From Bacteroidia bacterium (GTDB lineage Bacteria > Bacteroidota > Bacteroidia > J057): a stretch of DNA of 38,844 nt. The notes under the pieces were generated by a model, which worked only from the letters and a program-made list of their open reading frames with translations, was not told the origin of the DNA and did not search any database. Location of the stretch: contig JAIBAH010000031.1 in NCBI GenBank assembly GCA_019695295.1, positions 1 through 38,844 on the forward strand, in the 5' to 3' direction. The translations under genes and the position numbers were made by a program. Positions within the stretch are counted from its first letter, which is position 1, and the number at the start of each line of letters is the position of its first letter. Below are positions 16,279 through 25,131 of this stretch, in pieces.

Positions 16279-18264
16279 TTACATTTCCAGAATCTGAAAA
16301 GCGGTTCTCCTGTTGCGTGCTCTTCCTTCCTCGGTATCGTTGGGTGCTAAAGGCTGACTTTCGCCATACCCGGCGGCGGACACCCTCTGAGGGTCAATGC
16401 CTTTGGAGATAAGATAGTTCATTACCGACTCTGCGCGATTCTGGCTCAGGGTAATGTTGCTTTCTTCAGAACCGGTATTGTCAGTATGACCCTGAATTTC
16501 GATTTTCATTTTGGGATTTTGCTGTAAATATCCTAGCAGAACGGCAAGTTCTATATAAGATTCTTTTTTCAGGTCATATTTGCCCAGATCAAAGAAGATA
16601 TTGTTCAGTACTACCACTACGGGAGCCGCCGGCTTCACCGGTTCTGTCGGTTTGGTAGGCGGAGGTAAAGGAAGCAGATTGATTGCAATGTCAAAGTAAA
16701 TATCTTCTTTTAAGTCCTTGAGATAAAAGTGTTTGCTGGTAAAGATATATCCGGGGGCTTCGGCATAGGCTGCATATTCCCGGTTCATGGGTACACTCAT
16801 CAGGAACTTTCCGTCGCCCTTACCGGAAGTCATTGCTCTTACCGTATCTCCGGTCTGAACATCCACTAATTTTATCCGGGCCTGAACGGGTACTCTGGAG
16901 ATACTGTCACGGGTAACCCCTCTGAGGAAAGTAGAAATCTGAGGGCGAAAACGCTCATCCAGCAGGAATTCATACAAATCATCCAATCCATATCCGCCGG
17001 GGCGGTCAGAGTTAATATAGCCCCTTGTTCCCTTGGTATTGATAAATATATTTCCTTCATTGGCACTTGTATTCAGGGGATATCCCATATTTTCCGGTTT
17101 TTTCCATCCATTTTCATCATGATAGCTTACAAATAAATCATCTCCCCCGAATCCGGGATGATAATCAGAGGAGAAATACATCGTTCTTCCATCTGCATGA
17201 ATAAAAGGACATTGCTCATTGCCTGCGGTATTGGTGGGCGTTCCCAGGTTTTGGGCTTTACCCCATTTTCCGTTTTCCCATTTCGTAAACCAAACGTCTT
17301 TTTCTCCCACTCCGCCCCTTCTTCGGGAAGAAAAGTAAAGCGTTTTGCCGTCAGGTGCCAAAAAAGGCTGAGAGTCCCACCCGTCACTGTTTACTTCCGG
17401 CCCCATATTGACCGGAGTCGTCCATTTACCATTGGCACGTACGGAATAATACAAATCATAATTTCCCAGCCCGTTTTTGTAATCTCCTGCAAAAAATACG
17501 ACTTTTCCATCCTGAGTGATACTTGCCGCACCCTCGTAGTCAGGCGTATTGACCGGAGGACCTATGTTTTGGGCTGGCAGCCACTTTCCTTCTTTGTATT
17601 CACTGATATAAATATCTTCAGGATAGTCTTTGTGCTCCAGACTAAACCCACCTGTGGTTTCTTCCCTGTGGGCAGTAAACAAAAGCGTATTGTCGTCGGC
17701 GGTGAGGAAAGGGAGATAATCTCTGCCCACGGAATTAATATTGCTTCCGAGATTAACCGGAGAGAACTTTACGGGGTGATTCATGGCTTCCGCTGCAAAT
17801 TTCGCTTTGGGCAGGTTTTTTTGAGCACTTTCCAGATGTACTTTCAATCCTTTGGGTTCATTCAGAAAAATACTGTAGCATTCCGCCGCATTTTCATACT
17901 GACTTGTGTAATAGTAGCAATCGCCCAGCAGGGAATTCAGCGTGCCGAAAATCGCAGCCCGGGACGAGCTTTTGGTTCTTTCAAAATAAGGAATTGCCTC
18001 CTGATATTTTTTTTTGGCCCAGAGCGCCTCCCCCAAAGCAAAATTGGCATCCCCGAAATCCGGTTCCAGTTCAATGGCTTTTTTAAAAGATTCAGCGGCT
18101 TTAAGATAATCTCTTGCCCGCGTCCACTCTTTACCCTCATAAAAATAATCCAGGGCTTTTTTGGATTTAATCCCATAATCCGAAGGCTTTTCTTTCTGGC
18201 CAAAAGCGTTATTCATACAAAAAAGCAGAAGCCCGAGAAAGAGTGCTACAACCAAATTTTTCAT
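16279..18264 (-). CDS. PorE-like TPR / PD40 propeller / CRD / OmpA protein
   Basis: This 661-residue exported protein has a signal peptide ending near residue 22 (NNAFGQ). Domains in order: TPR-like helices (about 35-160), a PD40/WD40-like beta-propeller (about 165-420, with repeated DGKTLYFSSRR-type blades), a carboxypeptidase-regulatory-like domain (about 430-515), a Pro-rich linker and a C-terminal OmpA peptidoglycan-binding domain (554-661). The OmpA domain has D595 in GHTDNTG and an Arg pair near 652. This is the architecture described for PorE, a T9SS component that anchors the secretion complex to peptidoglycan. Similar multidomain OmpA proteins are common in Bacteroidota, so orthology is not proven. 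Position next to sprA supports a T9SS role. Confidence 0.88.
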   Translation of the reverse strand: MKNLVVALFLGLLLFCMNNAFGQKEKPSDYGIKSKKALDYFYEGKEWTRARDYLKAAESFKKAIELEPDFGDANFALGEALWAKKKYQEAIPYFERTKSSSRAAIFGTLNSLLGDCYYYTSQYENAAECYSIFLNEPKGLKVHLESAQKNLPKAKFAAEAMNHPVKFSPVNLGSNINSVGRDYLPFLTADDNTLLFTAHREETTGGFSLEHKDYPEDIYISEYKEGKWLPAQNIGPPVNTPDYEGAASITQDGKVVFFAGDYKNGLGNYDLYYSVRANGKWTTPVNMGPEVNSDGWDSQPFLAPDGKTLYFSSRRRGGVGEKDVWFTKWENGKWGKAQNLGTPTNTAGNEQCPFIHADGRTMYFSSDYHPGFGGDDLFVSYHDENGWKKPENMGYPLNTSANEGNIFINTKGTRGYINSDRPGGYGLDDLYEFLLDERFRPQISTFLRGVTRDSISRVPVQARIKLVDVQTGDTVRAMTSGKGDGKFLMSVPMNREYAAYAEAPGYIFTSKHFYLKDLKEDIYFDIAINLLPLPPPTKPTEPVKPAAPVVVVLNNIFFDLGKYDLKKESYIELAVLLGYLQQNPKMKIEIQGHTDNTGSEESNITLSQNRAESVMNYLISKGIDPQRVSAAGYGESQPLAPNDTEEGRARNRRTAFQILEM

Positions 18265-18567
18265 TTTATACTCAGATATTATAATTATAACGAACGAACG
18301 AATCCGCTTCTTATTACGGGAAGTAACTGTACAGGGTTATAAAGGATGTCAAAGCCGTGAGGGAAGATTCCTTCAGAAGTTATTAAAGGGCGTACGGGAA
18401 TGATTCACAGAGCGGCAAAAACAGGAGGGGCTACACAAACCAAGAGAGCCTTTCGGGCGAATCATCAGGAAAGAGAGAATATTATATTTTGTGATTCCCG
18501 TTACAATAAAATGTATTATATTTGCAGCCGGATAGTATAATTTTTTCTTGTTAATTCAAACTAAAAT
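18265..18567. other. Divergent intergenic region between the PorE-like gene and adk
   Basis: These 303 bp hold no convincing gene. The middle part (about 18340-18480) is less AT-rich than most leaders here and contains short hairpins on the minus strand (GCCCGAAAGGC, GAAGGAATCTTC). I recognise no riboswitch or known ncRNA. A -7 element for adk lies at 18517-18524; I see none for the PorE-like gene. Confidence 0.5.
18517..18524 (+). promoter_or_regulatory. -7 element for adk
   Basis: TATATTTG matches TAnnTTTG, 44 bp before the adk ATG. The nearest upstream TTTG is 25 bp away, too far for the usual spacing. Confidence 0.5.
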
Positions 18568-19140
18568 ATGTTAAACCTTGTACTTTTTGGACCTCCCGGA
18601 GCGGGCAAAGGCACTCAGTCAGAATACATTATCGGTGACTACAAACTGGTTCACCTGTCAACCGGGAATATTTTAAGGGCAGAAGTAGAGGCCGGTACTG
18701 AGCTCGGCAAATATGCAAAACAAATCATGGACGAGGGAAAACTCGTTCCGGATGAGGTTGTAATTCAGATGATTAGCAATAAAATAGATGCTAATCCTCA
18801 GGCGCAGGGTTTTATCTTTGACGGGTTTCCGAGAACAACTCCTCAGGCTCAGGCACTGGATGAACTGCTCAGTAATAAATCTACTGCGATTACCTGCATG
18901 GTTAGTCTGGATGTACCGGAAGATGAGCTGGTCAGCCGGCTTGTAAAAAGAGGAGAAACCTCTGGCAGAGCAGATGATAATGAAGGAACAGTAAGAAAAA
19001 GATTCAAGGAATATACCGAAAAAACCTTGCCGGTAGCGACTTATTATCAGGCACAGAATAAACTTTTTTCGGTTGACGGAGTGGGAAGCCTTGACGAAAT
19101 TTACGGGAGAATCAAATCCGTATTATCCCGCTACGTTTAA
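18568..19140 (+). CDS. adk: Adenylate kinase
   Basis: This 190-residue cytosolic enzyme interconverts ATP + AMP and 2 ADP. The P-loop GPPGAGKGTQ lies at residues 8-17, the NMP-binding region LSTGNILRAEV near 31 and FDGFPRTTPQA near 80; RGETSGRADDN is the short LID region. It is the short-LID form, lacking the zinc-finger-like LID with four Cys. It is the first of three plus-strand genes (adk, obg, EamA transporter), with an 80-bp gap to obg, so co-transcription is possible. Confidence 0.97.
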   Translation: MLNLVLFGPPGAGKGTQSEYIIGDYKLVHLSTGNILRAEVEAGTELGKYAKQIMDEGKLVPDEVVIQMISNKIDANPQAQGFIFDGFPRTTPQAQALDELLSNKSTAITCMVSLDVPEDELVSRLVKRGETSGRADDNEGTVRKRFKEYTEKTLPVATYYQAQNKLFSVDGVGSLDEIYGRIKSVLSRYV

Positions 19141-19220
19141 TCGGTTTTCAATATAATAATCTCTTTTTTCTGCAGGATAAATGCAGAGAATGGATACATC
19201 AATCATAATTTCTAATAAAA

Positions 19221-20228
19221 ATGGCAGTAACTCCTTTTGTTGATTACGTAAAGATATATTTCAAAAGCGGGGATGGAGGAAACGGAAAGATATCCTGGAG
19301 AAGAGAAAAATTTGTACCCAAAGGAGGTCCTGACGGTGGAGATGGCGGAGATGGCGGAAGTATTTATCTGAGAGGAAATACTCAATACTGGACATTATTA
19401 GATTTAAAATACCGCAAATTTATCAACGCAGAAAACGGAGTTTCAGGTCAGGGTGCAAAGAAAAAAGGAAAAACCGGAGAAGATATTATTCTCGATGTTC
19501 CGTTAGGCACGATGGCGATTGATGGCGAAACGGATGAATTCATCGGAGAAATTACTGAAAACGGGCAAATGCTTCTGTTGTGTAAGGGAGGAAGAGGCGG
19601 CAAAGGCAATACTTTTTTTAAAACAGCGACGCATCAGGCACCGGAATATGCTCAGCCCGGAGAGCCGGGAGTAGAGAGAGTCGTGGTTCTTGAACTTAAA
19701 GTGCTCGCAGATGTAGGATTGGTTGGGTTTCCCAATGCAGGAAAATCCACCCTTTTATCTGTAATGAGTGAAGCTAAACCCAAAATTGCCGATTATCCTT
19801 TTACAACTCTGGTACCAAACCTGGGAATCGTGAGGTATAAGGATTTCAAGTCCTTTGTCATGGCAGATATTCCCGGAATTATTGAAGGGGCTCACGAAGG
19901 AAAAGGGTTGGGAATACAGTTTCTGAGGCATATAGAAAGAAACAGTGTGTTGCTTTTTATGGTGGCTGCGGATGCTGAGGATATTAAGAAAGAATACAAA
20001 ATCCTGCTCAATGAGTTACAGCAGTACAATCCGGAACTCAAGGATAAGCCCCGGATTCTGGCCATAACCAAATGTGACCTTACGGACGAAGAAGCACAAA
20101 AAAAAATCCGTAAATCGTTACAGAGAATAGCAGTGGAAAAAGTTTTTATCTCTGCCGTTGCGCAAATCGGGATTACAGAACTGAAAGAAACCTTATGGCA
20201 GAAAATTAATGCGAAAGAAGAAGCGTAG
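19221..20228 (+). CDS. obg: Obg/CgtA ribosome-assembly GTPase
   Basis: This 335-residue protein is of the Obg family, involved in late large-subunit assembly and stress response. The N-terminal glycine-rich OBG fold (1-160) holds [13 protein letters not shown] and GGRGGKGN. The G domain has GFPNAGKS (169-176), ADIPG (G3) and TKCD (G4). The sequence ends soon after the G domain, so the variable C-terminal OCT domain of some bacteria is absent, as in other Bacteroidota. It starts 80 bp after adk and is followed 24 bp later by an EamA transporter gene. Confidence 0.96.
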   Translation: MAVTPFVDYVKIYFKSGDGGNGKISWRREKFVPKGGPDGGDGGDGGSIYLRGNTQYWTLLDLKYRKFINAENGVSGQGAKKKGKTGEDIILDVPLGTMAIDGETDEFIGEITENGQMLLLCKGGRGGKGNTFFKTATHQAPEYAQPGEPGVERVVVLELKVLADVGLVGFPNAGKSTLLSVMSEAKPKIADYPFTTLVPNLGIVRYKDFKSFVMADIPGIIEGAHEGKGLGIQFLRHIERNSVLLFMVAADAEDIKKEYKILLNELQQYNPELKDKPRILAITKCDLTDEEAQKKIRKSLQRIAVEKVFISAVAQIGITELKETLWQKINAKEEA

Positions 20229-20252
20229 CAATATCGTCAAACCTATCTGTTC

Positions 20253-21170
20253 ATGCCTTTAATCAGTAAAAATATTTCTGCTCATCTTGCGATGTTTACC
20301 GTAGCCCTGATTTACGGGCTTAATTATTTTATCAGTAAAGTTGTTTTTGAATATATTTCCCCTTTTGGGGTGCTTGCGATGCGGAGCCTTTCCGCTTTGA
20401 TTTTTTTTGGGCTTCTCTCTCTCTTATTTTACCGGGAAAAAATCGAAAGAAAAGATATCTCCCGGATTCTGTTTTGTGCTTTTTCCGGAATCACACTGAA
20501 TCAGCTGTGTTTTTTATGGGGGCTCGCCGAGACTACAGAAATCAATGCAGCGGTGCTGATGATTACCTCCCCGATTTTTGTGTTTTTGCTTGCATACTTT
20601 ACCCGCTCCGAAACGATTACCCTGCGTAAAATTCTGGGAGTAGTGATTGCATTTGCCGGCTCTGCACTACTGATTGTCAGCGACAAAAAACTCACTATCG
20701 GAGGCTCAACGGTGCAGGGCGATATTCTGATTATTATCAATGCACTTGCGTATTCTGCGTATCTGATTGCAGTGAAACCGCTCGTAGCCCGTTACAGCCC
20801 CATTTTTCTGTTTGCAATTCTGTTCGGGACAGGTGGCATTATCAATATCTTGATTGGAATGAATGACCTGATAAATGCAGAATGGAATACTTTTCCTTCT
20901 ACCGTACTGGCAGGTGCTGCATATATTATTGTCTGTACCACGATTCTGGCTTATTTGTTGAATTTATGGGCTATGAAAACCGTACCGGCGGGTCATGTCA
21001 GTATTTATGTTTATCTGCAACCGGTAATCGCGACGATTATGACTGCCCTTCAACCCGACAAGGCGCATTATCTGACCCCTGCCAAACTGGGATGTATTCT
21101 TTTGGTTTTTATTGGCGTTGGTTTGGTTACCCTGCATAAACCGGTTTTACTCAATGCGAAAGAGATTTAA
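20253..21170 (+). CDS. EamA/DMT family transporter
   Basis: This 305-residue integral membrane protein has about ten hydrophobic helices in two repeated EamA halves (about 10-145 and 160-295), the drug/metabolite transporter layout. The first half contains RSLSALIFFGLLSL and ETTEINAAVLMITSPIF, the second VPAGHVSIYVYLQPVIAT, both typical EamA stretches. The substrate cannot be told; relatives export amino acids, metabolites or drugs. It follows obg by 24 bp and may be read through from that unit. Confidence 0.9.
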   Translation: MPLISKNISAHLAMFTVALIYGLNYFISKVVFEYISPFGVLAMRSLSALIFFGLLSLLFYREKIERKDISRILFCAFSGITLNQLCFLWGLAETTEINAAVLMITSPIFVFLLAYFTRSETITLRKILGVVIAFAGSALLIVSDKKLTIGGSTVQGDILIIINALAYSAYLIAVKPLVARYSPIFLFAILFGTGGIINILIGMNDLINAEWNTFPSTVLAGAAYIIVCTTILAYLLNLWAMKTVPAGHVSIYVYLQPVIATIMTALQPDKAHYLTPAKLGCILLVFIGVGLVTLHKPVLLNAKEI

Positions 21171-21221
21171 GGAAGTGGTGCCGGTTTCAGGGAAAAGCAG
21201 AGAGGGTAGTATAGATTTCTT

Positions 21222-21229
21222 TAACTTTG
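21222..21229 (+). promoter_or_regulatory. -7 element for the glycosyltransferase at 21249
   Basis: TAACTTTG matches TAnnTTTG, but no TTTG lies at the expected -33 distance. It is only about 20 bp before the GTG start, so the leader would be short. Confidence 0.4.
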
Positions 21230-21248
21230 TAATTTAATATTTGTACAG

Positions 21249-22373
21249 GTGAAAGTGCTGCAATTATCAGTTTTAGACCCCGTAATACACACACGGTTGT
21301 TTTACAAAATCGCCCTGTCTCTCCGGGATGCCGGTTGCGATGTGGCAATTGTGGGTACCGACAGGATAAAAAATACACCCTCTGAGTGGATGGGGGTGAA
21401 ACTCACCGCCCTGCCTTTATTTGACAGAAAAGGATTTACCCGTTTTTTCAGGCCTTTTCGGCTGCTAAAAATTGCCATCCAAAAAAAACCGGATGTACTC
21501 ATCGTACATTCTCCGGAGCTTCTGATGATTGCCGTTTTGTATAAGTTTTTTTTCAGAAACAAAATCCTCGTTTATGATGTGCTGGAGGATTACCGCAAAA
21601 ATCTGAGGCATCATCCTTTTATGGGTACTTCCCCCAAAAAGCTGCTTTCCTTTGCGGTTTCCGTTTGGGAGAGATTCTGGATTCGTTTTTTTGACCACGT
21701 ATGGTACGCGGAGTTTTGCTATGACGGAATTCACCGTATTCCCGACGACAAAAAGGTCTGTCTTGTAAACCGCTTTACCCCAAAAGCAATGACCTTTATG
21801 CCGGATGTACCATTGCCTTCCATTCCGTTTATGGTTTGTACGGGAACCCTGAACCGTACATGGGGAGTAAAAAAAACCCTTTTACTCTGGCAGGCTTTTA
21901 ATGAGTTTTCTCCCCTTCATCTCATTCTCTCCGGATTTACCTTTGATGAAGAAGTACTGCCCATGATTGATAATTTTGTGAGAAAAAGCGGGCTTCATGA
22001 TAGGGTAACAAAAGTCGGGCTGAATGAGTATGTCCCCTATCCGGTTATTTTACACTATATACAGCACTGCACTTTTGGTACGGGACTATACGATTTGCCG
22101 CCTAATATTCAGGGGAAAATCCCAACAAAGTTTTATGAGTTTCTGGCAATGCGAAAGCCCCTGCTTTTTACCGAAGACCCGTTCTGGAATGGGTTAAATC
22201 AGCAATGGAATCTGGGAGTGCCAGTAAATCCGGATGAGACTGCAAAATCAATTTACAGGAAACTAAAGGCTCTTCCCGAAACCCATACCGCTTCATCCGT
22301 TTACAGCTGGGAGGAAAATGAAGAGAAAAAACTCTTTGCAATTGTAGAAAAATGGAAGCAGAAAATGAAATAA
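21249..22373 (+). CDS. GT-B fold (group 1-like) glycosyltransferase
   Basis: This 374-residue cytosolic protein begins with a Rossmann-like MKVLQLSVLDPVIHTRLFYKIA and has the C-terminal donor-binding pattern KIPTKFYEFLAMRKPLLFTE near residue 295, typical of GT4/group-1 enzymes that build cell-surface glycans. The start is GTG at 21249, since no in-frame ATG gives the conserved N-terminal strand. It follows the EamA gene on the same strand but seems to have its own promoter. Sugar donor and acceptor are unknown. Confidence 0.82.
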   Translation: MKVLQLSVLDPVIHTRLFYKIALSLRDAGCDVAIVGTDRIKNTPSEWMGVKLTALPLFDRKGFTRFFRPFRLLKIAIQKKPDVLIVHSPELLMIAVLYKFFFRNKILVYDVLEDYRKNLRHHPFMGTSPKKLLSFAVSVWERFWIRFFDHVWYAEFCYDGIHRIPDDKKVCLVNRFTPKAMTFMPDVPLPSIPFMVCTGTLNRTWGVKKTLLLWQAFNEFSPLHLILSGFTFDEEVLPMIDNFVRKSGLHDRVTKVGLNEYVPYPVILHYIQHCTFGTGLYDLPPNIQGKIPTKFYEFLAMRKPLLFTEDPFWNGLNQQWNLGVPVNPDETAKSIYRKLKALPETHTASSVYSWEENEEKKLFAIVEKWKQKMK

Positions 22374-22472
22374 ATCCCTGACTCACTGGTTTTTTCAGAT
22401 AAAAAACTACCGGGAATCAGAAAATACCGGAATAAAACCGAAAATAAATATAGCAAATGTCAAAAAAAAGAG

Positions 22473-22480
22473 TAACTTTG
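22473..22480 (+). promoter_or_regulatory. -7 element for the SPFH gene
   Basis: TAACTTTG matches TAnnTTTG, 43 bp before the ATG. No clear TTTG lies at -33. Confidence 0.45.
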
Positions 22481-22523
22481 TCACTCAAACCTTAAGTTTT
22501 ACATTTTAATCTTTGATATTCCT

Positions 22524-23450
22524 ATGGAAATATTTTCAATTGTAATCATCGCAATCATATTTTTTACCTTTATGGGCGGATGGTACACCGTAAAACAACA
22601 GCAAGCGGTAATCATTCAGCGGTTAGGTAAGTTCGAAAAAATAGCGAAAGCAGGCCTGCATTTTAAAATTCCTTTTATTGATGCTATTGCAGGTAGAATC
22701 AGCCTGAAGGTGCAGCAATTAGATGTACAGGTGGAAACCAAAACGCAGGACAATGTATTTGTTCATCTGAAGGTTTCGGTTCAGTTCTTTGTATTACCCG
22801 AGAACGTATATGATGCATTTTATAAATTAGAAAACTCGCATCAGCAAATTACCTCTTACGTATTTGATACCGTAAGGGCAGAAGTGCCGAAGATGAAGTT
22901 AGATCAGGTATTTGAACGCAAAGACGATATTGCGATTGCCGTAAAACACGAACTGGAAGAAGCCATGAAAAGCTACGGATACGGTATCGTAAAAACCCTC
23001 GTAACCGACATTAATCCGGATGATCAGGTAAAAAAAGCCATGAATCAGATTAATGCTTCCGAACGTGAAAAAGTAGCCGCACAATATCAGGGAGATGCCG
23101 ACAGAATCCGTATTGTAGCGAAAGCACAAGCCGAAGCGGAAAGCAAAAAACTTCAGGGAGAAGGGATTGCCAATCAGAGAAGAGAGATTGCAAGAGGGCT
23201 TGAAGAATCCGTTGCACTGTTGAACAAAGTAGGGATAAGTTCACTGGAAGCGTCTTCTTTGATTCTCATTACACAGCATTATGATACGCTTCATGCAATG
23301 GGCGTAAATGGAAACTCAAACGTCATTCTGCTTCCCAGTTCTCCTTCTACCGCAAGTGACCTGATGACACAAATGATTGCATCTTTTACCGTTGCTCAGA
23401 ATGCAATTGCGTCCAAAACTAAATCCGAGAACGACAATATTCCCGAATAA
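22524..23450 (+). CDS. SPFH/stomatin-like (band 7) membrane protein
   Basis: This 308-residue protein has one N-terminal membrane segment (about 3-20), then the SPFH/band-7 domain: VKQQQAVIIQRLGKFEKIAKAGLHFKIP-type start, LDVQVETKTQDNVFVHL, and an Ala/Glu/Lys-rich helical region near 195-225 (KAQAEAESKKLQGEG) that usually drives oligomerisation. Such proteins form membrane rings or rafts and often regulate FtsH-type proteases or membrane order. It resembles the plant HIR / bacterial slipin branch more than HflK/HflC. No NfeD partner gene is adjacent; instead a small secreted protein follows 13 bp later. Confidence 0.92.
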   Translation: MEIFSIVIIAIIFFTFMGGWYTVKQQQAVIIQRLGKFEKIAKAGLHFKIPFIDAIAGRISLKVQQLDVQVETKTQDNVFVHLKVSVQFFVLPENVYDAFYKLENSHQQITSYVFDTVRAEVPKMKLDQVFERKDDIAIAVKHELEEAMKSYGYGIVKTLVTDINPDDQVKKAMNQINASEREKVAAQYQGDADRIRIVAKAQAEAESKKLQGEGIANQRREIARGLEESVALLNKVGISSLEASSLILITQHYDTLHAMGVNGNSNVILLPSSPSTASDLMTQMIASFTVAQNAIASKTKSENDNIPE

Positions 23451-23463
23451 ATAGTAATTTATA

Positions 23464-23865
23464 ATGATTCCTACTCTGAAATTTACGGTAAATAAAGCAG
23501 GATTAACCCTGTTTTTTATAATGTTTTTGGGGATTTCCTATGGACAGAATTTCATTTTGCCAGACTCGCTCTGTGGTACCTGGCAGTTAGACTCCATCAA
23601 AATGGAAAAACGCCCTGCCGTATCCGCCTCTCAACTTGGCGGAGAAGTGACGATGCGTTTTCTCTCCAATGGAATGCTCATCGTTCAGCGCTACGATGCC
23701 AAAGACGCTTATCATACGATTACTTTTAACGGTAAAATAATCGCATTAAAAGAAGATCGAAAAGAAATGGAAGTGATTGCTTTTGACCGAAAATTTCTCT
23801 CCCTCAAAGGAAAAGAAAACGGTCAGGTTATCGTTGCCGTTTACCGGAAAAAAAACGGAGGCTAA
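23464..23865 (+). CDS. Small secreted lipocalin-like protein
   Basis: This 133-residue protein has a signal peptide (about 1-28, ending ISYGQ). The mature part contains LCGTWQLDSIKME, resembling the start of lipocalin-like domains (GTW motif), then alternating beta strands (VTMRFLSNGMLIVQRYD, HTITFNGKIIAL, EVIAFDRKFLSLKG). It follows the SPFH gene by 13 bp and is closed by a strong terminator, so the two form a unit. Function is unknown, and the lipocalin-like assignment rests on pattern only. Confidence 0.75.
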   Translation: MIPTLKFTVNKAGLTLFFIMFLGISYGQNFILPDSLCGTWQLDSIKMEKRPAVSASQLGGEVTMRFLSNGMLIVQRYDAKDAYHTITFNGKIIALKEDRKEMEVIAFDRKFLSLKGKENGQVIVAVYRKKNGG

Positions 23866-23891
23866 TTCGTCTCAAAGAATAATTGCATAGC

Positions 23892-23927
23892 ACAACGGTA
23901 GGATTTTATTCTACCGTTGTTTTTTTT
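23892..23927 (+). terminator. Intrinsic terminator of the SPFH unit
   Basis: ACAACGGTAG (23892-23901) pairs perfectly with CTACCGTTGT (23911-23920) over a 9-base loop, followed directly by a run of eight T. The pattern is strong. Confidence 0.92.
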
Positions 23928-24073
23928 CATAGACTAAAACCATTTTAAAAAAAACAGCGTGATTTATTATGAAGATAAAAATAATTGTATTTAATTTGTT
24001 TCCTCAAGCGATGTTCTATTATCCTTATTGTTAAACGTTTAGTTATATTTTTTACCTTTTAATTGTTTTTACC

Positions 24074-25057
24074 ATGAAAAAAGTATTTAAAATTCTTGGA
24101 TTGTTGTTGTTAGTTGTAGTCGTTGGCGTAGCCGGATTGCTTACCTATGTCAAAACGGCATTGCCGGATATTCCTGTAAAAGACCTGAAAGTAGAAGCTA
24201 CTCCGGAACGAATTGAAAGAGGCAAATATCTTGCCTACAACGTTTGCCTTTGTATGGACTGTCACAGTACACGGATATGGACGGAGTTTTCGGGTCCTTA
24301 TCAGCCAGGTACTGACGGAAAAGGAGGAGAAGTCTTCAATCATGACTTAGGTTTTCCGGGTGTTTATACCTCGAAAAACATAACTCCTGCCGGTATCGGT
24401 AATTGGACTGACGGAGAAATATACCGGGCAATAACGAGTGGAGTAAGTAAATCGGGAGCACCCCTTTTTCCGGTAATGCCTTATCTGTACTACAACAAAA
24501 TGGATACAGAAGACATTTATTCTGTCATCGCGTTTATCCGAACCCTAAAGCCCATTGAAAATAAACCGGCTGAGTCTGTACCGGATTTCCCGCTGAACTT
24601 TATCATGCACACAATCCCACAACCCGCTTCTCCTCAGAAGAGGCCCGACCCGACGGACAAACTGGCGTACGGTGCTTATATTTGCAACGCTTCAGCATGC
24701 TTGGAATGTCACACCAAAACAGACGGAAAAGGGAATAAATTACCCGGAATGGATTTTGCCGGAGGATTTGAATTTAAATTTCCAAACGGTAATATCATCC
24801 GCTCTGCCAACCTTACCCCGGATGCCGAAACCGGGATGACTTCCTACACCCGGGAAACCTTCATCGAAAAATTTAAAGCCTATGCTGACAGTACTCAGAT
24901 ACATCAGAAAGTAGCCCCCGATGCGTTTAATTCACCTATGCCCTGGACTATGTACGCAGGGATGAAAGAAGAAGACCTCGGCGCAATTTATGATTACCTC
25001 AAAACGCTGAAGCCGGTAAAACATTCAGTGGAGAAGTTTACGCCGGGGAAGGGGTAG
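24074..25057 (+). CDS. Membrane-anchored diheme cytochrome c
   Basis: This 327-residue protein has an N-terminal hydrophobic anchor or signal (about 7-25) and two class I cytochrome c domains. The heme sites are CMDCH (60-64) and CLECH (209-213). Likely axial Met ligands are M135 (FPVMPY) and M289 (SPMPW), each in the usual position before the last helix. The layout resembles the cytochrome subunits of periplasmic dehydrogenases (alcohol, aldehyde or nicotinate type), but no dehydrogenase gene is beside it. It may pass electrons from a periplasmic donor to a terminal oxidase. A near-consensus -7 box (TATATTTT, 24044-24051) lies upstream. Confidence 0.9.
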   Translation: MKKVFKILGLLLLVVVVGVAGLLTYVKTALPDIPVKDLKVEATPERIERGKYLAYNVCLCMDCHSTRIWTEFSGPYQPGTDGKGGEVFNHDLGFPGVYTSKNITPAGIGNWTDGEIYRAITSGVSKSGAPLFPVMPYLYYNKMDTEDIYSVIAFIRTLKPIENKPAESVPDFPLNFIMHTIPQPASPQKRPDPTDKLAYGAYICNASACLECHTKTDGKGNKLPGMDFAGGFEFKFPNGNIIRSANLTPDAETGMTSYTRETFIEKFKAYADSTQIHQKVAPDAFNSPMPWTMYAGMKEEDLGAIYDYLKTLKPVKHSVEKFTPGKG

Positions 25058-25131
25058 TGTCTGATGGGAGTTAAAAAATGAATAGTCCTCAACTTTTTTC
25101 TCTATGGAAAATAAAAAAATGAAAAAGAAGG

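Noticed and set aside
17158-18342. 394-codon plus-strand ORF antisense to the PorE-like gene
   Set aside because: No family pattern or signal; its composition is that of a complement of a real gene, and the opposite strand encodes clear TPR, propeller and OmpA domains.
18400-18540. 46-codon plus-strand ORF before adk
   Set aside because: It contains the probable adk -7 element, has no recognisable features and no ribosome-binding context.
19169-19187. TCTGCA/TGCAGA hairpin between adk and obg as a terminator
   Set aside because: The stem is only six pairs and no T run follows; read-through from adk to obg remains possible.
24110-24343. 77-codon minus-strand ORF antisense to the start of the cytochrome c gene
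   Set aside because: No motif; the plus strand encodes a signal anchor and a CxxCH heme site here.
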